Below, one piece after another: positions 32,813-44,711 of a DNA stretch of 64,000 bases. Every line of letters begins with the position of its first letter. Within the stretch, counting starts at the first letter, position 1. Below the pieces are notes generated by a model. That model searched no databases. It saw only the letters and a list, made by a program, of their open reading frames with translations, and was not told the origin of the DNA. The position numbers and the translations under genes are program-made. The DNA lies in assembly GCA_036346395.1 (NCBI GenBank), contig CM070615.1, positions 23,369,282 to 23,433,281 of the forward strand. The letters are read 5' to 3'. The stretch comes from Hsuehochloa calcarea (lineage: Eukaryota; Streptophyta; Magnoliopsida; Poales; Poaceae).

Positions 32813-34715
32813 AGAGTCGCCGATGGGGCTCCGGCGAAGATAGAGCTCCATTGTCGGACGCTACGACCAGCACTGTAGTTTTGTCATTAGGGCAAATCTG
32901 CGATTAATTAGTGCTAATAATTGTTGAATAGTTAATTGCTATTTTAAGGTAGTTAATGAGTCACTTGCATGTTGTGTCGGGACACTTAAGTGCACAGTGG
33001 TGAACTCGTGGACCGGACTCGTAGACCCGCGGTCGATACACTATTTCGTGGACCTTGTCTATGACCTACGGGCCCCACCGGTCAACGCACAGTAAAATGG
33101 AATTTAAAATATAAAATATCACTATTCCCTGGACCCCACATGTCAGCGACTGAGGATAGGCTAGCTCAGGTAAGAAAAGTGTAACATGCATTTATAAATT
33201 CCGAAATGAATTATTGTTGCACTGAAAAATCCTTCAACTTCAAAAATGCATAACTAATTCATTTGAACTCCAAATGAAATGAACCAAGTTATTTTTGTCT
33301 TATAATTTTATTCTCTATCCATCCATATAATCCTTATATCCACCACTATTCTACATTTTTTTGTGAAAAAGATAAATTTGAATGAATAGTACCCAAGATG
33401 TGTTTTGAGCCTTTTTCAGAAAATTGATTTTCAAAATTCTATAACTCTCACATACTAAATCCAAATGAAATAATTCTTTTACCTAAATTCATATCAAAAT
33501 CATCATATAGCTACTGTAGAAATTTTATGCATTTTTTAGCACTTTGAATTTTTCGTCATTTCTCGATGTTTATTCGCTGTCATAATTATATAGATTCCGA
33601 AGCGATCGACGTAGACTCCTACACTACTGAGAGTGAACAACTCGAGTACCAGCAAGACAAGCATCATTTAAATTTTCTTTTTGCATCATATTGATCCCAT
33701 TTTTTGATACAGTAGTGTTTTGAAATGCAATGATAATTACTTGCATGCTATTTCGATATGTCAATATTTTTGTGGTGTGTAGTTAGTTATGTCCTACTCT
33801 TGATGTTATCCTTGTTAAATTCCAGTACATATATACTTAAAGATACATGGATGTGATGATATTCTATTTTGTTTATTGAGTGCTTAGCCATGCAAGTCTA
33901 GAAGGTACGTTAGTACGGTTGGCGGGACTAACCTGTCCATCATGGGAAACACCTCATACCTTTATTTTATGATTTGGTCCAGATCATCGCATCTGGTTAT
34001 TTGCATCTAAACTTTGTTATTTCAAATGATTTTTGCTCTGAAAAAGAGGTTGCTAATGAGGGTGCTTTCGAGCACGAGATGGGGTATGTGGTAGACTTGT
34101 CCGGACCATTACAGACCGAGCCATGGGCTGTCATTCCATGTAACTATCGTACTACCACACGCGGGTTGGGAGCCGCTAAGTGAAGTAAGGGGAGGATTTT
34201 TTTGGGTTAAGTCTCAGGTTGTGTGAGGACATTTGTGTTTGATCATTTGTTCGTAGGAGCCGATGTAATTTTCTATAATATGCATAGGAGCACTATTTTT
34301 TTATTTACATTGTATCAGTATCTCCAGCACAACTTGTGAGCCCACTTAGCAAGCGCTATCAGTCGTTTGTACTAAGTTTGGGGTTCACCTTGCAAGGGGG
34401 ACTTATCTCAATAGGACTTTCTTGCTAAAATGTACCAAATCTCGATTTCCCCAGCCGACACACCATAGGAAGTGTTTTAATTCTGGTGACTTACAGGCTA
34501 GTCGAGTCATGTGGGTAAAGTAGTACCCCCTGCAGGGATTAAACTATTCGAATAGCTGTGTCCACGGTTATCGACAACACTTGGTTTGGGAGACATCATC
34601 GTTAGACTTTCAACTAAAATTGGCATGATTACAACTTGGTATTCGGTATTACGGTTGTTCGTGCATTTAGTTTATCAAAGTAGGCTGCCACTTTGATATT
34701 TGTTTGATCTATTTG
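32813..34715 (+). repeat. Element F 3' LTR, second part, cut by D1
   Basis: It resumes after the solo LTR with the duplicated agagt, then CGCCGATGGGGCTCC as in 24838-24855. It contains the 63-nt exon-like block 33594-33656 and the palindrome CTATTCGAATAG at 34544-34555 within GTGGGTAAAGTAGTACCCCC... It ends where D1's LTR begins (34716), so the LTR's 3' end lies beyond the right edge or is lost. No gene is visible. Confidence 0.8.
33594..33656 (+). other. LTR exon-like block (63 nt) in F 3' LTR
   Basis: It is preceded by AATTATATAG and followed by ACAAGC, i.e. the GCAAGC donor of the other families with G changed to A. Phase 1 reading is open: SEAIDVDSYTTESEQLEYQQ. Length and phase match the other LTRs. 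Confidence 0.45.
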
Positions 34716-36441
34716 TGTTGGACCGAAAAGGCTACTAGAGGGGGTGAATAGGAGCACGCTCACTTTTTCACAAATAATTGATTCAATAATATTTCACTCC
34801 AATAGCTATGGAAGCTATGAAGATCAATATACCAGTACAGCAGAAGACTAGTATTGAATCCAACCTAACTCCTGAAGCAAAACAATCAAAGATCAACATA
34901 AGATAAAACAAATCAATGCACTGGCGGTCGGACCGCTGGATCAATGGTGGTCTGACCGATTGCTGGCGGTTCGACCGCGGCCTCAAGCGATCGACCGCCG
35001 CCTCGAAATGATCAAAACAACTGATGACGAAGTTGCAAATGGATAAAACTTTTGATCTACAACTCCAAACTTGATGAAACTTGGAACCCACTTTCTCTAT
35101 GATGTCAGGAACCTATTCCAATCGAAGATTGTGATAATTATTGGAAGAATAGCGATCCTTTTCCGTTTGATTGAAGAAGGGTTCAAAACCGGGTCAAAAC
35201 AAAAACTTGCTCGTGGGTGATTGATGATCCTAGATAGGTTCCCACATATCACAGCAAGCTAGATCACGTGGAGAATTCAATTAAAAACTCACGGATCAAA
35301 GAAAGACTCAAAATCATCAAATATAGAGAAAGAACGCAACGAGACAAGACGTGATCAAAACTTTCCTTTGATTGATTGATATGATATGGGTTTACAGCCT
35401 CTCCATCAATGGAGGACAATACTCAATCCAAGAGCACGAAAATCACAACAAACTATCAAGAACCCTAGCCTCCACAAAAACTCTCCCTAAGAAAATTAGG
35501 GTTTACAAAATAGCACAAGAGACGAAGCAGAGTTGCGGCCACCTCCCTCCCCTATTTATAGCGTTGGCTTAGACCTTCTAAAAGTTTGACTCGATTGGGC
35601 TCCCATTAAGGCCCACAACAAACAGGACATATACGCACGTATTTTGATGCGCCGTCTTTAACACCCCATGACCTAATTAGCTACACCTTGCGCCATCTTG
35701 CGCCTCGGATTAGCCAATAGGTCACCGTTGTCCATCTTGCGTCACGCTTGAGTACATTGACCTCACCCGACATCGTCGATCGTTCTGGACCTCAGCTCTC
35801 CAAGCCTAGTCCCGATCATCCTCGCCGTTGACCGTCGTTAACCACCAAGCAACCTGCACAATAATAGACAAGTAAACCAAATTTGGGAACAAGTTCTTCA
35901 CAACTTGACCCACGTTACTCAAAACATTCATCATGCAACATATATGCCCTGAAACTCATGACTTTGACTTAACAACCGAATATCGCCGCCACGACGGGCG
36001 ATGATCCAAGTGAAAAATGGTCAGACCGCCCCTAGAGCCGGTCTGATCGCCCACCCTGGCCGGTCTGACCGCCACCTATTGGCCGGTCAGACCGCCAGTA
36101 AAGTCTTAGCCGAATTTCCTCTCTGGAAAACCGAAACCTACTGGAATTTTCAAACCAATAGTACTTTTGAGTGGAGACTCCAAAAATTATGGGACCAAGT
36201 GCAATAGAATCTCCTCTCTTGCCTACACTCTCTATTTTTGGCCTAGCTCAATCCACACTTTCTGAAGTTGCCCGGTCCGACCGCCTTTGGACCGGTCAGA
36301 CCGCCGCCCTGGCCGGTCAGACCGCCTGAGACCCGACAGTCCTAAAATTTTGCCGAAAACACGTGAACCGAAAAACCGTTAACGCCATTGCCAATTGTCA
36401 CATCATCCTAAGATATGGAGCATATCCCCATGATATCCACA
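34716..36441 (-). repeat. Copia D1 3' LTR (SIRE-type)
   Basis: On the element strand it starts TGTGGATATCATGGGG (36441) and ends CTTTTCGGTCCAACA (34716). It is followed (rightwards) by a polypurine tract in the correct orientation, so it is the 3' LTR of a - strand element. It has two clusters of CGGTC[CG]GACCG motifs (34917-35000 and 36018-36330). Left flank is F LTR. Confidence 0.9.
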
Positions 36442-36454
36442 ATCTGCCCCCTTG
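36442..36454 (-). other. Polypurine tract of copia D1
   Basis: On the - strand AAGGGGGCAGAT abuts the LTR start TGTGG. The D2 copy reads AAGGGGGAGAT at 43454-43465. Confidence 0.8.
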
Positions 36455-38290
36455 ATGAACACATTGGCAATAATCCAGAAAATGTAATTTGGAGGTTTGA
36501 AAAGTAAAATACTTTCGTTTTCGCACAAAGACACAACTTGGTCTATAAGCAAGAGAAAGCAATGGAAATGACCAAGCTGGCATCAGAATAGCGTAGGCAA
36601 GTGAGATAAGGCAAAAGAAAGTATAAAAACTTTAAATTCCACAAAAGAGTCAAAAATCTCACTTAAGGTCCATATGAAAGAACAATTGTTCAATTGACCT
36701 TTGATCATCGTATGGGTTAAGAAATGCAATTCAAGTTCAGAAAAGCAATAAGACAATAAGAATGCAATTCAAAAGCTCCCCCCTCACTATGATCCACAGA
36801 TTTCAGAAAATTTCAAATTCTCCAATTTCTCCCCCTTTTATCATTTTTATATTTCTCCCCCTTTGTACAACAATGATATATCTTCTCGCCCAACATTGAA
36901 ATATCTTCTCCCCTTTTGACAATGGAGTCATCAAGGAATAACGCATTCCTCTCATCCAGAGATAACAAATGCATAATGAAGAAAGAAGCAAAAGAAGGAG
37001 TATGCATGAAGTGCACTGGAGTGGCTTCATTTTTGTATTTTTTTAAATTTTTTATTACAAAAAGCTTTGGAGATTACCCAAAAGAACAAGCTAGCATCTC
37101 TAATATTGCACAAACAGCATATCAAGCCTAACAACGCTAGCAAGATCATGATACAACATATATATCAAAGCTAAGCACGAAGGCTCAATATAAAGCAATA
37201 AATTTGATCAATTTAAGCAAAGCTTCAAATTCAGTAAGTTCATCAACAGGGATCCTAAAGTGAAACTGGCCATTTCAAAATGTCAAAGTAAGATCAAAAA
37301 GCTAACAAAGACCACATTAAGAGTCAATCAGGTCCTGTATTGAATCATTTTACTCAAATTTCTCAAACGCCCATTTTTCAATAATCTTTTATTTGCACTG
37401 AATATTGAAGTTGACAAATGATCTAACTTAGTGACAAGATCCTAGACTAGGATCCATCCACAAACTCATCCTAAGCTTCGATTAGAAGTTGACTAAAAGT
37501 ATATCTTAGTGAAGAAGATCCTGGACTAGGAGTCATCCACAAACTCTTCCTACGTTTCTACCAGGGAGACAAATCTTGAGGTTCATGTCATTTCTGACAA
37601 GCAGTCCCCATGAGATCGTCTGGATCATCAAACTATCTCCAAGTTCATGTCTTTGACAAGCAGTCTCGTAAGAATAGTTTGGCACAATTTAAGTATAAGA
37701 CAATCTTGATTTTTCATGTTTCACAAGAGCAGTTTTATAGTCTCAAGAACACAAAAAGCTCAAGTAATGGTCAATTTTAGATTCAAGAGCTAACAAAGCA
37801 ATTCTAACAGGGCCAATGTCACAAAAGGAGCACTAATTGCGCAACTAGCTCAAACATGCACAATTTGTAATTTTTAGTTCGAGTTGTTTTAGAGTTCTAG
37901 CTCATACAGCAAAGACTTATCTGTATATGTGAAAGCATGATAATTCTAGCAAGTCAAGGAGCTAGACATGGCATTGAGCAAGAATTGAAATACTAAAGCT
38001 CCAAAGAGTAATAGGCAAAGCTTCATCAATTTTAAAAGATAAGCAGAAAATCTTATATTACAATGCATCTTTTTGGATACCACTTGTTGGATTTTTCATA
38101 TGAATGCAATATGATACAATGAGATGCAATAAAAACCTAAAAAGTTCAAAAATATCAATAAGTTCAGAAAAGAACAAGAAAATATCAAAAGAACAAGGTA
38201 AGATCAGAAAAGATCGAACTCCCCCTCAAACCAACCCATAGGGATAAATTACCCCTAACTCGCTTCTCAAGGTGGCAAACCTAGTTGGGT
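36455..38290 (-). other. Copia D1 3' non-coding region
   Basis: This is about 1.8 kb between the end of pol and the polypurine tract. SIRE-type elements can carry an env-like frame here, but no frame longer than ~75 codons is seen and none is conserved with D2 (43466-44711, 46508-47040). A sequence resembling an LTR end plus start of a primer-binding site occurs at 38075-38091. Confidence 0.7.
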
Positions 38291-41200
38291 CTAAAGGCTT
38301 GGTGAGGATATCGCCAGTTGAGCCTCGGACTCCACAAAGTGCAGCACAATATCACCTTTCTCGACATGGTCTCTAAGTAAGTGATAGCGAATGTCTATGT
38401 CCTTGGTCCTAGAGTGTTGCACAGGATTTTTAGCTATATTAATGGCAGAAGTATTATCACAAAAAAGAGAAACACTAGCAAGATTTAACCCATAATCCTT
38501 AAGAGTGGTTACCATCCATAAAATCTGATTCTGACAACTAGCAAAGATCTACATATCCAACTTCAAAGAAGGATTGTGCAATGAGGACTTTCCTAGAAAA
38601 CCAAGATACAAGAGAAGTGCCTAGGAAGTGACAAGTGCCTGAGGTACTCTTCCTATCTAGCCGACAGCCCGTAAAATCAGAATCAGAAAACCCCCGAATA
38701 GACAAAGATGAAGAACATGAATACCAAATGCCACACAGAAGGGTAGAGTGTAAATACCTGAATATACGCTTAACGGCTTGGCGATGGGAAGATCTCAGAG
38801 ACGCCTGAAACCTCGCACAGAGGTAGACTGTGATGTGGATGTCCGGTCTTGAGGCCGTAAGATACAAGAGGGAGCCGATTATGCTGTGGTACTTGCGTTG
38901 ATCCACAGCTTCTCGTTCCTCATCTGGATCCAAAACAGTCAAAGTCGCCATGGGAGTGGAGATGGGCTTGCAGTCACCCATATCGAGGCGTTTGAGCAAG
39001 TCCTTAGTGTACTTCGTTTGATGGATGAAGATCTCTTCCTTGCATTGTTTGATTTGAAGCCCCAAAAAGTAATTGAGCTCTCCCATCATACTCATCTCAA
39101 ATTCCCTGGACATAGTCTCAGAAAAGCTGGAAACAAGAGCATGAGAAGAACCACCAAAGATAATATCATCAACCTAAATTTGAGCAAGCAGGAAGTTATT
39201 ATCACGCCTAAGAATGCACAAAGTCTTGTCTACCTTACCCATCTCAAAGTCATTCTTAAGCAAGAAGGTCTTAAGTCTATCATACCAGGCTCTAGGGGCT
39301 TGTTTAAGACCATATAATGCTTTGGATAGCTTGAATACATGATATGGGTACTTGGGATTCTGAAAGCCTAGGGGTTGCTTAACATAAACTTTCTCCTCTA
39401 TGAAACCATTTAAAAATGCACTTTTAACATCCATCTGATATAATCTAAATCCCTTAGATGCAGCAAATGCAAGCAGAATGCGAATGGCTTCTAGTCTAGC
39501 AACAGGAGCAAAGGTCTCATCAAAATCCAACCCCTCAACTTGGCTAAAAGCCTGAGCTACCAACCTAGCCTTATTTCTAATTACAGAACCACCCTTATTT
39601 TGTTTGTTTTTGAAAACCCAGCGGGTTCCTATAACATTATGGCCACTAGGAGGTTCTACTAGGTTCCAAACCTTATTCCTCTCAAAATTCTCTAACTCCT
39701 CATGCATGGCATTAACCCAGCTAGAGTCCGATAAAGCATGTGATATATCGTGAGGTTCAAAAGAAGCAACAAATGCAGAATGAGAGTAGAGATTTGGATC
39801 ATGATACCTGGAGCGAGTGACTCGCTCATGGAGATTACCTATTATCTGATCCGGAGGGTGTTGCCTTTGAATGTGTAGTGGCGCACTGAGAGAGGAAAAC
39901 TTTTCTTCAACCTCTGCAGGTACTGCTGATGATGAAGATGCAGCAGGAACCTCATCTGAAGGCGAAGTAGTCACAGCAGGTTCTTGTGCTGGAATAGGAG
40001 CGTCAACAACCTCATCTGAAGGCGAAGTAGGCACAACAGGTTCTTGTGCTGGAATAGGAGAAGTCATTCATCATCTTCCTCTATGAATATGCTCTCTGTC
40101 ACCTGTGTATCACCTAAAATATTTGATCTAGCACCTGGGCTCGTCTCATCAAAAGTGACATTGCATGTCTCCTGAACAAGGTTAGTTTCAACATTAAAAA
40201 CCCGAAAACCCCTCGAATGTGCAGGATAACCCAGAAATAAACCATCAAAGGTTCTTGACTCAAATTTATCTAGATTTCCTGTCTTGAGAAAAAATTATTT
40301 ATATCCAAAGACTCGAAAGTGCGAGACAGAGGGTTTTCTACAAAATCGAAGCTCATAAGCAGTCTTGCCCAAAGAAGGTCTCACAAAGACACGATTAGCA
40401 ATATGGCAAGCAGTAGAAATAGCTTCGGCCCAAAACCTCCTCAGTGTGTATACTCATCTAACATCGTCCTAGCCATCTCGACTAAGGTCCTGTTTTTCCT
40501 TTCCACAACGTCATTTTGTTGAGGGACGTGTGGAGAAGAGAACTGATGCTCAATTCCACGCTCAGCACAAAAACAAGCAAATGAGACATTCTTGAACTCC
40601 GTGCCATTGTCAGTGCGGATCGCTCTCAAGGCACCCGGAAGTTCAGAAGCCAAGCGAAGAACAAGATTATGATAATAATCAAAAGCTTCATCCTTCGAAG
40701 CAAGAAAGAACACCCAAGTGTACCTAGAAAAATCGACGACTATGACAAGAATGTACCATTTTCCACCAACTAACCGAACCATAGCAGGACCAACAGTATC
40801 CATATGAAGCAACTGTCCCGCTCCGTCAGTCATGACCATAGTACTAAAGGGTGTGAGGCGGCAACTTGCTTGCCATGCCTACAGGGCGCACATACAGCAT
40901 CCTTGACGACTTTGAGCTTGGGCAAACCTCTCATGAGCTCAAGATTGTCAACTCGCGTCAGATGATAAAAACCAATGTGCTCAAAACGACGGTGCCAAAA
41001 CCAGAACTCAGAAGAAGAGGATGAAATCAAGCATTTGAGAGAACCAGCAAGAAATTTAGAAAAATCAGCTCCAAAAATACTAGCAACTCTAGTAATCCCA
41101 AAAACAAGCTCACCAGTTGAATCAAGCACCCGACAAGTATTTTTCTTAAATCTAGTCTCATAGCCATCATCAAAAAGTTGAGAGATAGAAAGCAAATTAA

Positions 41201-41522
41201 ACCTTAGCCTGTCCACAAGGGCAACGTCCTTGAGGATGAAACTGTCGTTCACCCTGATCGATCCCGTTCCTTCAAGCCGCCCTTGTTTATCATCTTCAAA
41301 GGTGATGAAATCATCACCCGTCGACCGCGTGAAGGAGGTGAACCATCTTGAGTCTTCGGTCATGTGACGTGAACAGCCGGAGTCGACGAACCACGTGTCC
41401 TTCCTCTTTCCGCGGTAATCCTGAAAATCAAGGAAAAGAAGAAAGATGTGTCTCAATCCTGGGTTAGTTAAACAAGACTTAGGAACCCAGTACCGAGACA
41501 CACATCTGCGAGTAGTATGCAA
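38291..41522 (-). pseudogene. pol: Copia D1 pol: PR, INT, RT, RNase H (SIRE/Maximus-type)
   Basis: Domain order PR-INT-RT-RH is Ty1/copia. The protease motif is FVDSGCSRHMT (DSG at 41376-41384), followed by a GAG-pre-integrase domain. The integrase core keeps LLHMDTVGP, RTDNGTEF and VVERKNRTL (40441-40839). A spacer has a tandem repeat (about 39950-40062). RT begins near 39770 ([31 protein letters not shown]). The frame 38538-40067 is open except for one TAG at 39174-39176, exactly the Tyr codon of YVDD. RNase H has DNTSAINIAKNPVQHSRTK. gag is absent: homology ends within ~110 nt of 41632, where D2 begins. Confidence 0.9.
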
Positions 41523-41632
41523 AGCGGAAGTGCTATGCTTGATTTTATTTCAAGTTCTGTTATGAGCAATGGTTAAAATAACATGAGAGTTATCCTATCT
41601 TGGAGCATGATGATGAGCATGTGACACAAATC

Positions 41633-43453
41633 TGTTGGACCGAAAAGGCGACTAAAGGGGGGTGAATAGGAGCACACTCACTTTTTTCCAAATTATGAAT
41701 TCAACACAATTTCACTCCAATAGCTATTTGAAAGCTATGAAGATCAATGTACCGATCTGTGGAAGACTAGTATTGAATCAATAAAATCCCTAAGCAAAAT
41801 AACAAAATCAACTAAGATTACAAAATCTCAAAAGCAGGCGGTCGACCTCTGGACCCGGCCGGTTGGACCGATTGCGGGCGGTCGACATTATTGTCTTTGG
41901 CGATCGGACCGCTCAAAATCGGTCGACCGGTGATGATGGGCGATCGATCGCCGACTCGAGCAGATCTGGAGCGAACAAAAATCACCGATGACGAAGTTGC
42001 AATTAGGTCAAACTTTTGATTCTCAACTGCAATCTTTATGAAACTTTGCACACACCTTCTATATGCTATTGAGGACCTATTCCAATCGAATATTATGATA
42101 ATTCTTGGATAGATCCTTAGCAATTGCAAATTGAACAACAGAGGGTCTAAAACCGGGCAAGAACAAAAACTTGATCCTAATGCTTGTTCGTGAGTGATTG
42201 ATGATCAAGATGATTCTAGATATATTCACACATATCACAGCAAGCTAATTTACGTGAAAGAATAAATCACAAACTCGCGGATCAAAGAAAGCCCTAAAAT
42301 CACGAAATTGAAAGCAAGAACGAAAAGAGACTTATCTGAAGCAAACCTTGCATTGATTAACAACGTGATCGTTGCTGGATTACACCCACACCATCATGGA
42401 TCAGTGGTCAATACAATATCACGAAATTCTCCTCAAACCATGAAAAGCCCTAGCCTCCACCTCAACTCCCCCTAAGCCAATTAGGGTTTTGCAAGCAACA
42501 AAAGAGGTGAAAAAAACAGCGAGAGAGAGGGTGCAGCCCCCACCTCCTCCTATTTATAGTGGAGGCCTAGAACTCTCTAGGGTTTGACTCAATTGGGCTC
42601 CCGTTAAGGCCCACTAACAAACGGGTCACACACGCACGCTTCGCAAAGCGTTGTCTTTAACCTGTTGACCTAAACCGCTTCACCATGCGTCATGGATTTG
42701 CCAATAGGTCACCCTTGTCCATCTTGCGTCACGCTTGAGTCGTTGACCTTACCCGGCATCGTCGATCGTTCTGGACCTCAACTCTCCAAGTCTAGTCCCG
42801 ATCCTTCTCGCCGTTGACCGTCGTTGACCACCAAGCTACTTGCACAACCATAGACAAGCAAACACGAATTCGGGAACAAGTTCTTCACAACTTGACCCAT
42901 GTTAGTCAAAACATGCATCATGCAAATCATATGCCATGAAACCAATGACTTTGACCTAACAAAACAATATCGCCACGAAGTTGGCGGACGTTCAAGTCAA
43001 TACCGGTTTGACCGCTCCATGTGAGCCGGTCGGACCGCCCCTCTGGCCGGTCGGACCGCTCCCGGTGAGCCGGTCGGACCGCCCCTGGGGACTTAGCCGA
43101 AATTCAAGCCCTGAAATTCCGAAACCTTCTGGAAACTTAAAACGAATAGAACTTCTTACTGGAGACTCCAAAAATCATGAGACCAAGTGCATTGGGATCC
43201 CCTCACTTGCCTACAACACCTATTTTTGGCCCAGCTCGTTTTGACCAGTTTTAGATCACAGCCGGTCCGACCGTCGCACATGGCCGATCCGACCGATTTG
43301 GGACCGGTCGGACCGCCGTGCTAGGACCGGTCTGACCGCCCCTGTCCAGAATGCCTGTAGCTTTGTCGAAAACACGTGAAACGACAAACCGAAAAACCAT
43401 TGCCAATTTTCACATCATCCTAAGATCTGGAACATATCCCCATGATATCCACA
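41633..43453 (-). repeat. Copia D2 3' LTR
   Basis: The element-strand start is TGTGGATATCATGGGG (43453) and the end TCCAACA (41633). The sequence right of it repeats the D1 polypurine tract and 3' region, so it belongs to a second - strand element, D2. Sequence left of it (after aaatc, 41628-41632) is D1 just upstream of protease and has no primer-binding site. It is therefore not the 5' LTR of D1; D2 inserted in D1. Confidence 0.85.
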
Positions 43454-44711
43454 ATCTCCCCCTTGATGAACACATTCGCAATTATCCAGAAAATGTAAGT
43501 AAGAGGTTTGAAAACGAGTTTACTCGCAGTTTTCGCACAAAGGCACAACTTGGTCCATAAGCAAGAAAAAGCAATGTAAATGACCAAGCTGGCATCAGAA
43601 TAGTATAGGCATGTGAGACAAGGCAAGAGAAAGCATAAAAGCTTTGATTTCCAGAAAAGTGTCAAAATTCTGACATGAGGTCCATATGAAAGAACAATTG
43701 TTCAATTGACCTATGATCATTGTGAGGATAAAACAATGCAATTCAAGTTCAGAATATTCAATAAGACAATAAGAATACAACTCAAGAACTCCCCCTCACT
43801 ATGATCCTCAAATTTCAGAAATTTTCAAATTTTCAGTTTCTCCCCCTTTGTATAATCTACTCCCCCAACAATGAAATATTTTCTCATTAACACATCTTCT
43901 CCCCCTTTGACAATGGATTCATCAAGGAATCACGCCTTCCTCTCATCCAGAGATAACAAATAGAGAATAAAGAGAAGCAGAAACAAAAGACACATAAAGA
44001 GGAGTATGCATGAAGTGCAATGGAGTGGCTTCATTTTTGTATTTTTCAATTTTTGATTACACGAAGCTTTGGAGATTACCCAAAAGAGCTAGCCAGTATT
44101 TCTAATATTGCACAAACAGCATATCAAGCCTGACAGCGCTAGCAAGATCATGGTAAGACATGTATAACAAAGCTAAGCACAAAGGCTCAAAAGTAAAGCA
44201 GTATATTTGATCAATTTAAGCAAAGCTTCAAATTCAGCAAGTTCATCAACAGGGATCCTAAAGTGAAGTTGGCTATGTCAAAATGTCAAAGTGAGATCAA
44301 AAATCTAACAAAGACCACATTAAGGGTCAATCAGGTCCCGTATTGAATCATTTTGCTCAATATTTTGTAAACGCCCATTTGTCAACATTTTTCTCATTTG
44401 CAATGAATATTGAAGTTGACTAATGATCTAACTTAGTGACAAGATCTTGGACTAGGAGCCATCCACAAACTCATCCTAAGCTTCGACCAGAAGTTGATTA
44501 AAGGTATATCTTAGTAAAGAAGATTCTGGACTAGGAGCCATCCACAAACTCTTTCTAAGCTTCTACAAGGGCGACAAATCTTGAGGTTCATGTCATTTCT
44601 GACAAGCAGTCCCCATGAGATCGTCTGGTTCATCAAACTATCTCCAAGTTAATGTCATTTGACAAGTAGTCTCGTAAGAATAGTTTGGCACAATTTAAGC
44701 ATAAGACAATC
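43454..44711 (-). other. Copia D2 3' non-coding region, first part
   Basis: It is homologous to 36442-37700 (for example TTCATCAAGGGGGAGAT on the - strand and the CTCATCCAGAGATAACAAAT segment). It is interrupted by a solo LTR at 44712. No gene is visible. Confidence 0.8.
44707..44711. other. Target-site duplication caatc (left)
   Basis: CAATC at 44707-44711 is repeated at 46503-46507. The unoccupied site is visible in D1 near 37697 (GACAATCTTGATTTTTC). Confidence 0.93.

Noticed and set aside
36803..37131. Short frames in the copia 3' region as an env-like gene
   Set aside because: None exceeds ~75 codons or is conserved in D2, and no signal peptide plus membrane anchor pattern is convincing.
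41633..43453. Reading this LTR as the 5' LTR of copia D1
   Set aside because: No primer-binding site lies next to it on the D1 side and gag is missing. The sequence on its right is another 3' region, so it belongs to D2.
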